Virus record (IMG/VR): IMGVR_UViG_3300042939_000077
Location: 1 to 39,863 of that record
From: a virus
Strand: one strand, 5' to 3'
DNA: 39,863 nt
Made by a program: the position numbers and the translations under genes. Each line of letters begins with the position of its first letter. Position 1 is the first letter of the stretch. Under the pieces are notes generated by a model, which worked only from the letters and a program-made list of their open reading frames with translations, was not told the DNA's origin and searched no databases. Shown here piece after piece: positions 5,523 through 11,912 of this stretch.

Positions 5523-5648
5523 TCACGCAAATTCACGCAAACTCGCTAAGTGTCTGATCTGGCCATTTGTTTCCCACTTGCCTTCTCATTGCCGTTCGCG
5601 CAATGTCACCGCCGTTCGCGCAAATCTGCGCGAATGGTGCGCGAATGG
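5523..5648. repeat. Right arm repeats of attP
   Basis: TCACGCAAA occurs twice, at 5523-5531 and 5533-5541, beside the core. A 13-base repeat GCCGTTCGCGCAA occurs at 5591-5603 and 5611-5623; it contains TTCGCGCA, the inverse of TGCGCGAA. Two tandem TGCGCGAATGG copies follow at 5627-5637 and 5638-5648. With the left arm there are thus six TGCGCGAA sites, four direct and two inverted. The last copies lie immediately upstream of the integrase ribosome-binding site, so bound integrase could repress its own gene. Confidence 0.75.
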
Positions 5649-5655
5649 AGAGAAC

Positions 5656-6759
5656 ATGAAGCGAGAGTGGATCCCCGATACCAAGGTGCCCGGCCTTGGC
5701 ATCCTGAAGCTGCCCACCGGGGTCGAGACTTGGTACCTGCGGCTGCGGGAGCCGGGCGGCAAGCAGAAGCATCACCGCATCGGGCGGCTGCCCGCCATCA
5801 GCCGCACGCTGGCGCGGGAGGAAGCGCACAAGCTGCTGGCCGCCGTCGCCAAGGGTGAGGCGCCCACCAGCGCACGGCAGGAACTGCGCCGTGGTCCATC
5901 GGTGGCGGACCTCTACGAGCGCATCAAGGCCAAGCATCACCCGAAGCTGCGGCCAAGCACCGTCAAGGGGTATGTCTGCACTTGGGACCTCCACATCATC
6001 CCGGCGCTGGGCAGCACCAAGGTCCAGCTGGTGACCACCACGCAGGTGGTCAACCTGATCGAGAAGATCGGCGGCACCCAAGCCAACCGCACGCTGGCGA
6101 TCATGCGCAAAGCGTTCAACCTGGCGATCCTCTGGGGGATGCGCGCCGACAATCCCTGCGCCAAGGTGCCGGGCAACGGTGAGCGCAAGCGGCGCCGTTA
6201 CCTGACTCGGGAGGAGCTGCAGCGGCTGCTGGCCGCCCTCGACGGGTTCGCTGAGGCCGGTGTGCGGTGGCGTTTTGCTCAGCTGGTGCGCCTGCTGCTG
6301 CTCACGGGCTGCCGGGTCTCGGAGATTAAGGACGCCCGCTGGGAATGGCTGCAGGGCAGGGTGCTGGTGGTGCCACCGGAGTGCCACAAGACCGGCCGCG
6401 ATGGCCACCCACGGCTGGTGCAGCTGACGCCGCCGGCGCTGGAGGTATTCCAGCAGCTGCGGGCACGGTCCAACAGCGACTGGATCATCCAGGGCGATGG
6501 CGACCACCCGCTGGTGGGGTATCACAAGCTGTGGGAGGAGCTGCTGGCTGCGGCCAAGATCACCAACCTGCTGGTCCACGACTTGCGCCACAGCTACGCC
6601 AGCATGGCCGTCAGCGCCGGGCTGAGCCTGCCGCAGATCGGTGGGCTGCTGGGGCACGCCAGCCCGCTCACCACCGCCCGCTACGCGCACCTGGTGGACG
6701 AGGCAGCCACTGCTGCAGCAGCACTGGTGGCAGCGCAAATAAAAACCCCGGCTGGCTGA
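5656..6759 (+). CDS. int: Tyrosine-family site-specific integrase (367 aa)
   Basis: The protein catalyses recombination between attP and a host attB, here predicted to be tRNA-Asn. An N-terminal arm-binding-like region (about 1-75) and a core-binding SAM-like domain (about 80-175) precede the catalytic domain. Catalytic residues are Arg220 (TGCRVSEI), Lys245, His308 and Arg311 (HDLRHSYAS), His334 (LLGHASP) and nucleophile Tyr343 (TARYAHL). ATG at 5656 is chosen because GGAGAG lies just upstream and the upstream in-frame extension is made of attP arm repeats. It is expressed rightward and ends in a shared terminator with the convergent late genes. Confidence 0.96.
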   Translation: MKREWIPDTKVPGLGILKLPTGVETWYLRLREPGGKQKHHRIGRLPAISRTLAREEAHKLLAAVAKGEAPTSARQELRRGPSVADLYERIKAKHHPKLRPSTVKGYVCTWDLHIIPALGSTKVQLVTTTQVVNLIEKIGGTQANRTLAIMRKAFNLAILWGMRADNPCAKVPGNGERKRRRYLTREELQRLLAALDGFAEAGVRWRFAQLVRLLLLTGCRVSEIKDARWEWLQGRVLVVPPECHKTGRDGHPRLVQLTPPALEVFQQLRARSNSDWIIQGDGDHPLVGYHKLWEELLAAAKITNLLVHDLRHSYASMAVSAGLSLPQIGGLLGHASPLTTARYAHLVDEAATAAAALVAAQIKTPAG

Positions 6760-6768
6760 TGGCCGGGG
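6741..6768 (-). terminator. Intrinsic terminator of the leftward late operon
   Basis: CCCCGGC (6746-6752) pairs with GCCGGGG (6762-6768). AAAAA at 6741-6745 is a U5 run in the leftward transcript. It lies just after the dCTP deaminase gene and overlaps the 3' end of the integrase gene, stopping late transcripts before they run antisense through int and attP. Confidence 0.85.
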
Positions 6769-6790
6769 CAGGGCTCTCCACGGTGGCAGG

Positions 6791-7306
6791 TTAGCCCTTG
6801 CTGGCGGTGACTGTCAGGTCGTTGCAGTAGCGCCCCGTGACGGCATAGCTGCGCGCGGGGATGCCCTCCATCTTGTGGAACACCATCTGCCCGATCTTCA
6901 TGCCCGGCCAGATGCCAATCGGATGCATCCTGCGAGCGTTCTGCAGCTCCAGTGTCAGGCGGCTGCCATGCCAGCCCGGATCGCAGTAGCCGGCCAATAG
7001 GTGCTCCAGCCCTTCACGCGCGCGGCTGGACTTCAGCACGAACTGCGCGGCGATGCTGTCTGGCAGGTTGAAGATCTCGCGGGTCTCCGCCAGGCAAAAC
7101 TCCCCCGGCTGCAGCCAGTAGGGCTCCTCGGCAGTGTGGCCAGCGATGCCGACGATCTGCAGCTCGGGGCGCTCTGGCACCTCCACCATCAGCCGGTCGC
7201 CTAGCAGCACGTCGATGCTGGCCGGGTTCACCAGGTCGGGGTCGAATGGCACCACCATTGCGTGGCGCTTGCAGAGGTCGTGGATCTCGTAGTCAGGCAG
7301 CGGCAC
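6791..7306 (-). CDS. dcd: dCTP deaminase / dUTPase-family protein (171 aa)
   Basis: The enzyme deaminates dCTP to dUTP (or hydrolyses dUTP in related members), feeding thymidylate synthesis. Motifs seen are NPASIDVLLGDRL (27-39), KSSRAREGL (92-100), DPGWHGSRLTLELQN with the expected catalytic Glu at 120, and PGMKIGQMVF (134-143). The Arg usual before the Ser-Ser pair is Lys92. The GTG at 7306 is chosen because it follows the endolysin stop by 7 bases and gives the normal Dcd start; longer in-frame starts would lie inside the endolysin gene. It is the last gene of the late operon, an unusual place for nucleotide metabolism. Confidence 0.88.
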   Translation of the reverse strand: MPLPDYEIHDLCKRHAMVVPFDPDLVNPASIDVLLGDRLMVEVPERPELQIVGIAGHTAEEPYWLQPGEFCLAETREIFNLPDSIAAQFVLKSSRAREGLEHLLAGYCDPGWHGSRLTLELQNARRMHPIGIWPGMKIGQMVFHKMEGIPARSYAVTGRYCNDLTVTASKG

Positions 7307-7313
7307 AGGCTGG

Positions 7314-8396
7314 TCAGTAGTTCCACCGGACCCTAGGGCTGCCCTTGCGGATCCCGCAATGCACGAACCCTTTGGGCGCGCCGTAGCCCAAGCTGTAAGG
7401 CCAGGTCTTGTCGCACCAGTCCTGCACCGCGTGGATGTCAGCGCCGTCGATGAAGAAGTCCACCGCACCCACGCCGATGCCGTCGTAGAGGTGCTCCGAG
7501 CCGCTGGCACCACCCACCAGCTTGTTGATGGCTGGGGGGCGATAGCCCGAGGTAATCACCACCGGCTTGCCGCCGAACTGCGCGCGCGCCTTTTCCATGA
7601 ACTGCGCCAGCCGCAGTGCGGTGTCGCACTGGTACTGGTGATCGAAGCGCCGCGCCTCCTGGTTCAGCGCAAACTCGCCGTAGGTGATGTGTGGGGTGAG
7701 CTTGTGGCTGAAGGGGCTCTCAGGCGTGAACATCGCCTCGATGGGTCCGGTGGTCTGCCGCTCACGACCCCATAGGTCGCCTTCTGCAATGCGGCGCCGC
7801 TTCAGGCCGGCCTCCACGTTGGTGCCGGGGTTGCGGTAGAGCAGCAGGGCATCGGGCACGCCTGCCCAGTCCTTCTCGCGCAGCCGCTTGCTGATGGTCT
7901 CGAAGCCCTTGGCGCCGAAGAAGCCGGAACCCAAGTTGTAGGCGAAGGAGATCAGCGCGCACTTCTGCTCGTCGGTCATCTCCGTCCAGTGGGGCACGGT
8001 GTTGCGGAGCTGCGCGGCGATCTTGTCCACCTCCAGCCGCAGCAGCATGTCGGCCTCGACCATGTTGATGCGGTCGCCCTTGCGGACGGGGCGGCCGTCT
8101 GTGTAGCGGGTGGTGCCGTAGCCGATGGTCCACGGTGCGCCACCGCTGAGCGGATCAGGGTAGGCGTCGAGGTGGCAGCCCTCAAAGGACTTGATGAGCT
8201 TCAAAGCTGCAGCCAGGTCCACCTGCTTGCCGTCTTGGCTCCAGGTGTTGAACCACGCCCGGTCACGCCGCATGGCGGCCGCGTAGCCGTTGAGTGCCAG
8301 ATCCTGCTCCAGCTGCTCAATGGCTGCGGCCTGATGCGGCAGCCCCCGGTAGAAGCGGAACAGCTGCTCCAGCTTGATGGGGGCTGTGTTGGTCAT
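7314..8396 (-). CDS. Bifunctional endolysin: GH24 lysozyme plus M15 peptidase (360 aa)
   Basis: This lysis enzyme would cut both glycan strands and peptide links of peptidoglycan. After an N-terminal helical region (1-60), a T4-type lysozyme domain (about 61-215) shows Glu72 (SFEG), Asp81 (YPDP) and Thr90 (WTIGYGTT), then NLGSGFFGAKGF. A C-terminal D-Ala-D-Ala-carboxypeptidase-like M15 domain (about 235-360) has SGYRPPAIN, SEH with His302, AVDF with Asp313 and VHCG with His346 as zinc ligands. The spacing between His302 and Asp313 is a little longer than usual. No signal peptide is seen, so export would depend on a holin. The small membrane proteins just upstream fit that role. Confidence 0.92.
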   Translation of the reverse strand: MTNTAPIKLEQLFRFYRGLPHQAAAIEQLEQDLALNGYAAAMRRDRAWFNTWSQDGKQVDLAAALKLIKSFEGCHLDAYPDPLSGGAPWTIGYGTTRYTDGRPVRKGDRINMVEADMLLRLEVDKIAAQLRNTVPHWTEMTDEQKCALISFAYNLGSGFFGAKGFETISKRLREKDWAGVPDALLLYRNPGTNVEAGLKRRRIAEGDLWGRERQTTGPIEAMFTPESPFSHKLTPHITYGEFALNQEARRFDHQYQCDTALRLAQFMEKARAQFGGKPVVITSGYRPPAINKLVGGASGSEHLYDGIGVGAVDFFIDGADIHAVQDWCDKTWPYSLGYGAPKGFVHCGIRKGSPRVRWNY

Positions 8397-8397
8397 G

Positions 8398-8547
8398 TCA
8401 GCGGCGCTTGGGAAAGGCGAGCTTGGCGGCCTGGAACAGCAGCTGGACCCAGCTGTTGGACTTCAGGGGGCTGACGGCGATGATCTCGCTGCCGGCGGCA
8501 ATGATGATGGCGATGATCGCGGCGGTTTCCGGGGACACGGCATCCAT
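8398..8547 (-). CDS. Small membrane protein (49 aa), possible lysis accessory
   Basis: A 49-residue protein with one hydrophobic segment (ETAAIIAIIIAAGSEIIAV), then a polar and finally basic tail (KLAFPKRR). AGGAG lies upstream at good spacing and the stop is one base from the endolysin start. From memory, very similar peptides occur next to lysis and tail genes of cyanophages, but this was not searched. A holin or holin regulator is a reasonable inference from size, membrane span and neighbours. Confidence 0.75.
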   Translation of the reverse strand: MDAVSPETAAIIAIIIAAGSEIIAVSPLKSNSWVQLLFQAAKLAFPKRR

Positions 8548-8563
8548 GCGTGAGTGCTCCTAA

Positions 8564-8797
8564 TTATGGGCGCATTTCAAGAGCGCGCACCCGCTCATCG
8601 AGATCAGCGAGCTGCGCGCGGGCATCAACCTTCAGCTCATCCACAGACTTGGCCATCTGCACCAGCGTGGCTTCGATCCTGGCGGACTGCACTTGCATCG
8701 AGATCAACAGCGCTCCGATGGCAACCATGCCCGCTGCCAGGGCTGCCGGGAGAGAGGCGGCAAACAGCCCACCAACGGATTTAGGTTCGTCCACCAT
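8564..8797 (-). CDS. Membrane-anchored coiled-coil protein (77 aa), holin/Rz-like candidate
   Basis: An N-terminal membrane span (LFAASLPAALAAGMVAIGAL, about residues 11-33) is followed by a heptad-rich helix (SARIEATLVQMAKSVDELK, then LADLDERVRALEM). This type II layout resembles phage holin-superfamily or i-spanin proteins. ATG at 8797 is preferred over in-frame ATGs upstream because AGGGCG precedes it and the upstream gene needs that DNA. It overlaps the preceding gene by 17 bases. Confidence 0.7.
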   Translation of the reverse strand: MVDEPKSVGGLFAASLPAALAAGMVAIGALLISMQVQSARIEATLVQMAKSVDELKVDARAQLADLDERVRALEMRP

Positions 8798-8954
8798 CGG
8801 AGCGCCCTGCGTCGATCCCATCGTAACGATCAAAGGGATCAGGCATCCCGGCGAGGATGGCAAGAGCACGGCGGTAGTAGTGGTTGTCGGTCCTCCCCGC
8901 AGCTTCCAGCGTGTCGCGTATGCGTCGCCAGTTTTCGCGGGTTTGGGGGTCCAT
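8781..8954 (-). CDS. Small hypothetical protein (57 aa)
   Basis: A 57-residue charged protein (MDPQTRENWRRIRDTLEAAG, then a YYRRALAILAGMPDPFD segment). The start ATG overlaps the preceding TAA (TAATG) and the end overlaps the next start by 17 bases, fitting the tightly packed late operon. W-R-x-I-x-x-x-L-E and RA-x-x-I-x-x-G-x-x-DP look like motifs of a short conserved late protein, recalled from cyanophage tail-lysis regions. No function is known to me. Confidence 0.7.
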   Translation of the reverse strand: MDPQTRENWRRIRDTLEAAGRTDNHYYRRALAILAGMPDPFDRYDGIDAGRSDGGRT

Positions 8955-9091
8955 TACCGCCCTTGCCCTCGGAGGGGCTTGCGGCCGCGACGCCGGGGTC
9001 GTGAGTGCTGGCCGTACCCTTGGCGCGTGGTCTTCGGCGGACCGGGCTGGTGGTCGATGCGTGCGGTGCCGGTCTTGCTGCGGACGGCCAT
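8954..9091 (-). CDS. Small basic protein (45 aa)
   Basis: A 45-residue, strongly basic, Pro/Gly/Gln-rich peptide (KTGTARIDHQPGPPKTTRQG, ending KPLRGQGR). It is probably unstructured. It has ATGA coupling with the upstream gene and TAATG coupling downstream. From memory such KPGP...TRQG...RGQG peptides are common in cyanophage structural regions, which is part of the host argument. It could be a minor virion or nucleic-acid-binding protein. Confidence 0.7.
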   Translation of the reverse strand: MAVRSKTGTARIDHQPGPPKTTRQGYGQHSRPRRRGRKPLRGQGR

Positions 9092-9321
9092 CAGATCCCG
9101 AGGAGAGCTTTCAGGTCGTCAACCGTGAGGCCAGCGGCGGCCAGCTTCTCAGCAGGCGTCAGCTCGGGGACGGGCTCGGGCTTGGGTGCAGGCTCGGGGG
9201 TGTTGCCCTCCTCCAGCCAAGCCAGGTATTCCGCGTAATCGCGGTTGGCGGGGTCGGGTGGGATGAAGGCGTTGTCCGCGAGGCGGAGGATGATGTCGCT
9301 TTGGGTGAGTTGGTAGTTCAT
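9091..9321 (-). CDS. Small tail-fibre-associated protein (76 aa)
   Basis: The N-terminal part (MNYQLTQSDIILRLADNAFI, then PPDPANRDYAEYLAWLEEGN) matches a short module often found at the end of tail-fibre assembly proteins. It is followed by a Pro/Glu linker and a C-terminal helix (TPAEKLAAAGLTVDDLKALL). It lies directly after the fibre genes and is coupled to the next gene by ATGA. A chaperone or attachment role for fibres is likely by context. Confidence 0.75.
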   Translation of the reverse strand: MNYQLTQSDIILRLADNAFIPPDPANRDYAEYLAWLEEGNTPEPAPKPEPVPELTPAEKLAAAGLTVDDLKALLGI

Positions 9322-9324
9322 GAG

Positions 9325-10386
9325 TTACAGCTCAATGGAGGCTTCAATGGTGGCGCCAATCTGAACCGCATTCGAATGGTTTGTGACCATAAAAGACGCA
9401 AAATCAGTCTCTATAACGTTGCCCGCAAATGTTGGACTAGCAAGCGAACCACCGCTTGAGTTAAAGGCAGTTCCGCCAGAGTAGGTAATTGTTGGAGCGG
9501 CTCGTTTTACGACTTTGAAGAGCAACGCGGAACCTCTAGAGCTTGTCCCAAGCCCAACAGCGCAAGTTGCGAAGTTGGTGGTCTTCTCGTAATACCTCTG
9601 ACACAACGCCAGCTCCTGCCCGTAGCTCCTGCGCTCAAACGGTGTGGCGACGCTGCCGGCTTCAAGTTGGACGCCGGTGATCTGCCATGTGGCGCTTGCG
9701 GTGGCGAGGAGATTAACTGCACCAGTAACTGCGCGTAGATCAGATCCCGCCCATGCACCAGCAGTGCCTGAATAAGTCGTGCCTGCTCCAAGTGAAAACA
9801 CCAGAATCAAACCAGCGTTGTTATTGGTGACCCAAGTGCCGGTCGTGTCTCCAGCAATGGTTATAAATTTTTGCTCCCAAGTATTTGCAAGATTGATTGC
9901 ATAACTAAATGGGTAGGAGCGATTAAAGGCACCGTTTTGCAAGCTGCCTGAAAACGTGCCGGTTACGCTGCTTCTAACCCAAAACGAAAGGGTTACAGTA
10001 CTTGCCCCAGCAGCGCCAAAACCGAAATCGGCAGTATTAAAGCCTTCTATTATTTGTTTAACTTCGGTAATTTGCCCTGCCGCAAGCGTAGCATCAGCTG
10101 TTGAAACTGTAACTTTTAGCGAGTTAGTAAATGTTGCTGGCGCTTCGGCTACTCGTTGAACTGAGATAGAACCGTCAGTTAATTCTGCAACGTACCAACG
10201 ATCCAAGGTGTAGCCGTCGGGCACAGGCGTCACACTCGCCCCAGCGTTGCGCTGGTCGATCCGCATGTCGCCGTTGATGATGCGGTTACGAGCGCCGGAG
10301 ATCGGACCACCGTTGATGCTGGCGAGCAAGGCTGCAGTGCCGGTGGCGCCGGATGCTTGCAGGTTCGATGCGATGACGGTGCTCAT
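9325..10386 (-). CDS. Tail fibre / receptor-binding protein (353 aa)
   Basis: The protein opens with a short adaptor region, then RNRIINGDMRIDQRNAG and GYTLDRWY, the beginning of a beta-sandwich module common in fibre proteins of environmental phages (carbohydrate-binding-like). The rest is rich in Thr, Ser and Gly with alternating strands and includes QLEAGSVATPFERRSYGQEL, a recurrent ending of that module, then a C-terminal beta domain. The DNA from about 9350 to 10200 is visibly more AT-rich than neighbours, suggesting recent exchange of host-range sequence. It probably contacts the host surface. Confidence 0.82.
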   Translation of the reverse strand: MSTVIASNLQASGATGTAALLASINGGPISGARNRIINGDMRIDQRNAGASVTPVPDGYTLDRWYVAELTDGSISVQRVAEAPATFTNSLKVTVSTADATLAAGQITEVKQIIEGFNTADFGFGAAGASTVTLSFWVRSSVTGTFSGSLQNGAFNRSYPFSYAINLANTWEQKFITIAGDTTGTWVTNNNAGLILVFSLGAGTTYSGTAGAWAGSDLRAVTGAVNLLATASATWQITGVQLEAGSVATPFERRSYGQELALCQRYYEKTTNFATCAVGLGTSSRGSALLFKVVKRAAPTITYSGGTAFNSSGGSLASPTFAGNVIETDFASFMVTNHSNAVQIGATIEASIEL

Positions 10387-10388
10387 GA

Positions 10389-11027
10389 TCAGCCCTCGTA
10401 CAGGATGTTGATCGACCCGGCGTCAAAGGTGTCGGTGCCGTTCACGGTAGTGATACGCAGCTGGGTGAGGGTGCCGGAGAGCGTTTTTGAACCGCCTCCA
10501 TAATTGATGCTTCCACTGCCATAAATGCCGATAAAACTTGCAACCCAAGAATTGCCGGAAATGTTGCAAATAGTTAGCAACCCATGAATACTGCTAACGG
10601 CGGTAACGGTGTCACTCAATCCAAACCCACTACTCCATGCAGTCGCTTTGGTTGTGTTTGCAACAGATTGAGCAGTGTATCCATTACTTGCAATGTAGGA
10701 CGTAGATTCAATGCCAGATGCTGTTCCTAATCTTGCAACGTAGTCGGATGTTCCATTCGTACTTACTCCTTGGAACATCACCGTCACCCGCTTCACCCAG
10801 CTTGGGATCCCAGTGAAGTCGATGCTGGTGCCGCTGGTGCTGTTCTGCGCGGTGGCAAGCGTCATCCGCCCGCGATCAGCGAAGCTCAGCGTGCCGCTGC
10901 CGTTGGTGACCAGCGCCTGATCGGCTGAACCGTTGCTGGTCGGCAGCACCAGCGTGTTCGACCCAGCCACCGCCGGAGCGTCGATCTCGGTGTAGCCCGA
11001 GGTAGCGCCGTTGAGCCTGATCGTCAT
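10389..11027 (-). CDS. Tail fibre protein (212 aa)
   Basis: A 212-residue fibre component. The first 55 residues (LNGATSGYTEIDAPAVAGSN, then TLSFADRGRM) form an adaptor that resembles other fibre N-termini. The C-terminal two-thirds is a Gly/Ser/Thr-rich beta domain. The boundary is visible in the DNA: bases 10490-10760, coding the distal domain, are clearly less GC-rich than 10800-11027, coding the adaptor. That pattern fits swapping of the receptor-binding tip. Its ATG lies within the end of the preceding gene (ATGA). Confidence 0.8.
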   Translation of the reverse strand: MTIRLNGATSGYTEIDAPAVAGSNTLVLPTSNGSADQALVTNGSGTLSFADRGRMTLATAQNSTSGTSIDFTGIPSWVKRVTVMFQGVSTNGTSDYVARLGTASGIESTSYIASNGYTAQSVANTTKATAWSSGFGLSDTVTAVSSIHGLLTICNISGNSWVASFIGIYGSGSINYGGGSKTLSGTLTQLRITTVNGTDTFDAGSINILYEG

Positions 11028-11440
11028 GGGGTCACCTCCAAGGCGGTCTTGATCTCCTCGGGGCTGGCTGCGGCCTCGATGGCATCCTGCACGGCAGCGT
11101 ACTTGTCGCGGATGGCCTGGCGGGCTTCTTCTGCTGCTGCAGCATCAGCGCCGGGGATCTGCTTGGTGATCACCTCATCGTGGGGCGCGAACTCCTCAGC
11201 GCGAGCAGCGCGGCGATGCTGGTGACCGATCTCGCGGCAGCGCTCCAGGTCGTGCTCGATGCAGCAGTCGCCCATCTTCCAAGCGCCACGGAAGAAGCGG
11301 TCGCTGGGGATCTCGTCGGTGGTGACGATCTCGTAGGGCACGCCCTCGGGCACGTCCTTCAGCGCCAGCTCAACTGTCTCCGCCGGGATGATCACCGCGA
11401 CGCCTTCAGAAGTTGGGTAGATGATGCGTTGGGTGGTCAT
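11024..11440 (-). CDS. Hypothetical tail-region protein (138 aa), fibre-assembly-like
   Basis: ATG at 11440 is chosen: AGGTAA precedes it and the typical start RIIYPTSEGVAVIIPAE follows. The N-terminal half (DVPEGVPYEIVTTDEIPSDR, then FFRGAWKMG) is a compact fold seen between fibre genes of other phages. The C-terminal half is a charged Ala-rich helix (AEEARQAIRDKYAAVQDAIE). By position and shape it may be a fibre chaperone rather than a virion part. Confidence 0.75.
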   Translation of the reverse strand: MTTQRIIYPTSEGVAVIIPAETVELALKDVPEGVPYEIVTTDEIPSDRFFRGAWKMGDCCIEHDLERCREIGHQHRRAARAEEFAPHDEVITKQIPGADAAAAEEARQAIRDKYAAVQDAIEAAASPEEIKTALEVTP

Positions 11441-11444
11441 GGGG

Positions 11445-11900
11445 TTACCTGAAGATGGCGACGGACACTCGGCTGTGGTCAGTCGCGGTTGGGTTGCCAC
11501 TGTTCTGGGTCAAGGTTCGCAATGCAACGGCTGAGGTGGTCGGAGCTGTTGCATCGCTTACATGCACCATCCGGTAGTTAGTCGATCCATCGCCGCTTGT
11601 GGCCATCACGGCGTAGTCCGCATCCTGCATCGCCGTCGTGAAATTGACGGTGTAGTTTCCGGTCCCGCCGTCCGTCACGCTGCTGACGTTGGCCGACGCC
11701 CTGATCGCCACCGTCCCCGTCCCGTTGAAGTTCACCCACGCGCGCGCGGCGTAGATTGGCGCTGAGCCCGACTGTGCGCCGCTGAGCTTGGGTGCGGTGA
11801 CCGCTGCAGCAGCGATGTCCGCCGTCGTCACCGACAGGTCCGGCAGTCCGCCTGCGCTGAGCCCGCTGATAGATCCTGTTCCGTCGATGGTGATGGGCAT
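11445..11900 (-). CDS. Tail fibre protein (151 aa)
   Basis: A short fibre subunit. The N-terminus MPITIDGTGSISGLSAGGLP is a common fibre adaptor, and the core AWVNFNGTGTVAIRASANVS followed by GTGNYTVNFTTAMQDADYAV is a recurrent beta module of phage fibre tips. It is nearly all beta, without catalytic motifs. It sits between the long fibre gene and the 138-aa protein in the same leftward operon. Confidence 0.82.
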   Translation of the reverse strand: MPITIDGTGSISGLSAGGLPDLSVTTADIAAAAVTAPKLSGAQSGSAPIYAARAWVNFNGTGTVAIRASANVSSVTDGGTGNYTVNFTTAMQDADYAVMATSGDGSTNYRMVHVSDATAPTTSAVALRTLTQNSGNPTATDHSRVSVAIFR

Positions 11901-11912
11901 GATCCTTTCGGT

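Noticed and set aside
5377-5648. A small CRISPR array
   Set aside because: The repeats are 8-13 bases, some are tandem or inverted, and they surround a tRNA-derived core beside an integrase. They fit integrase arm sites; there are no spacers or cas genes.
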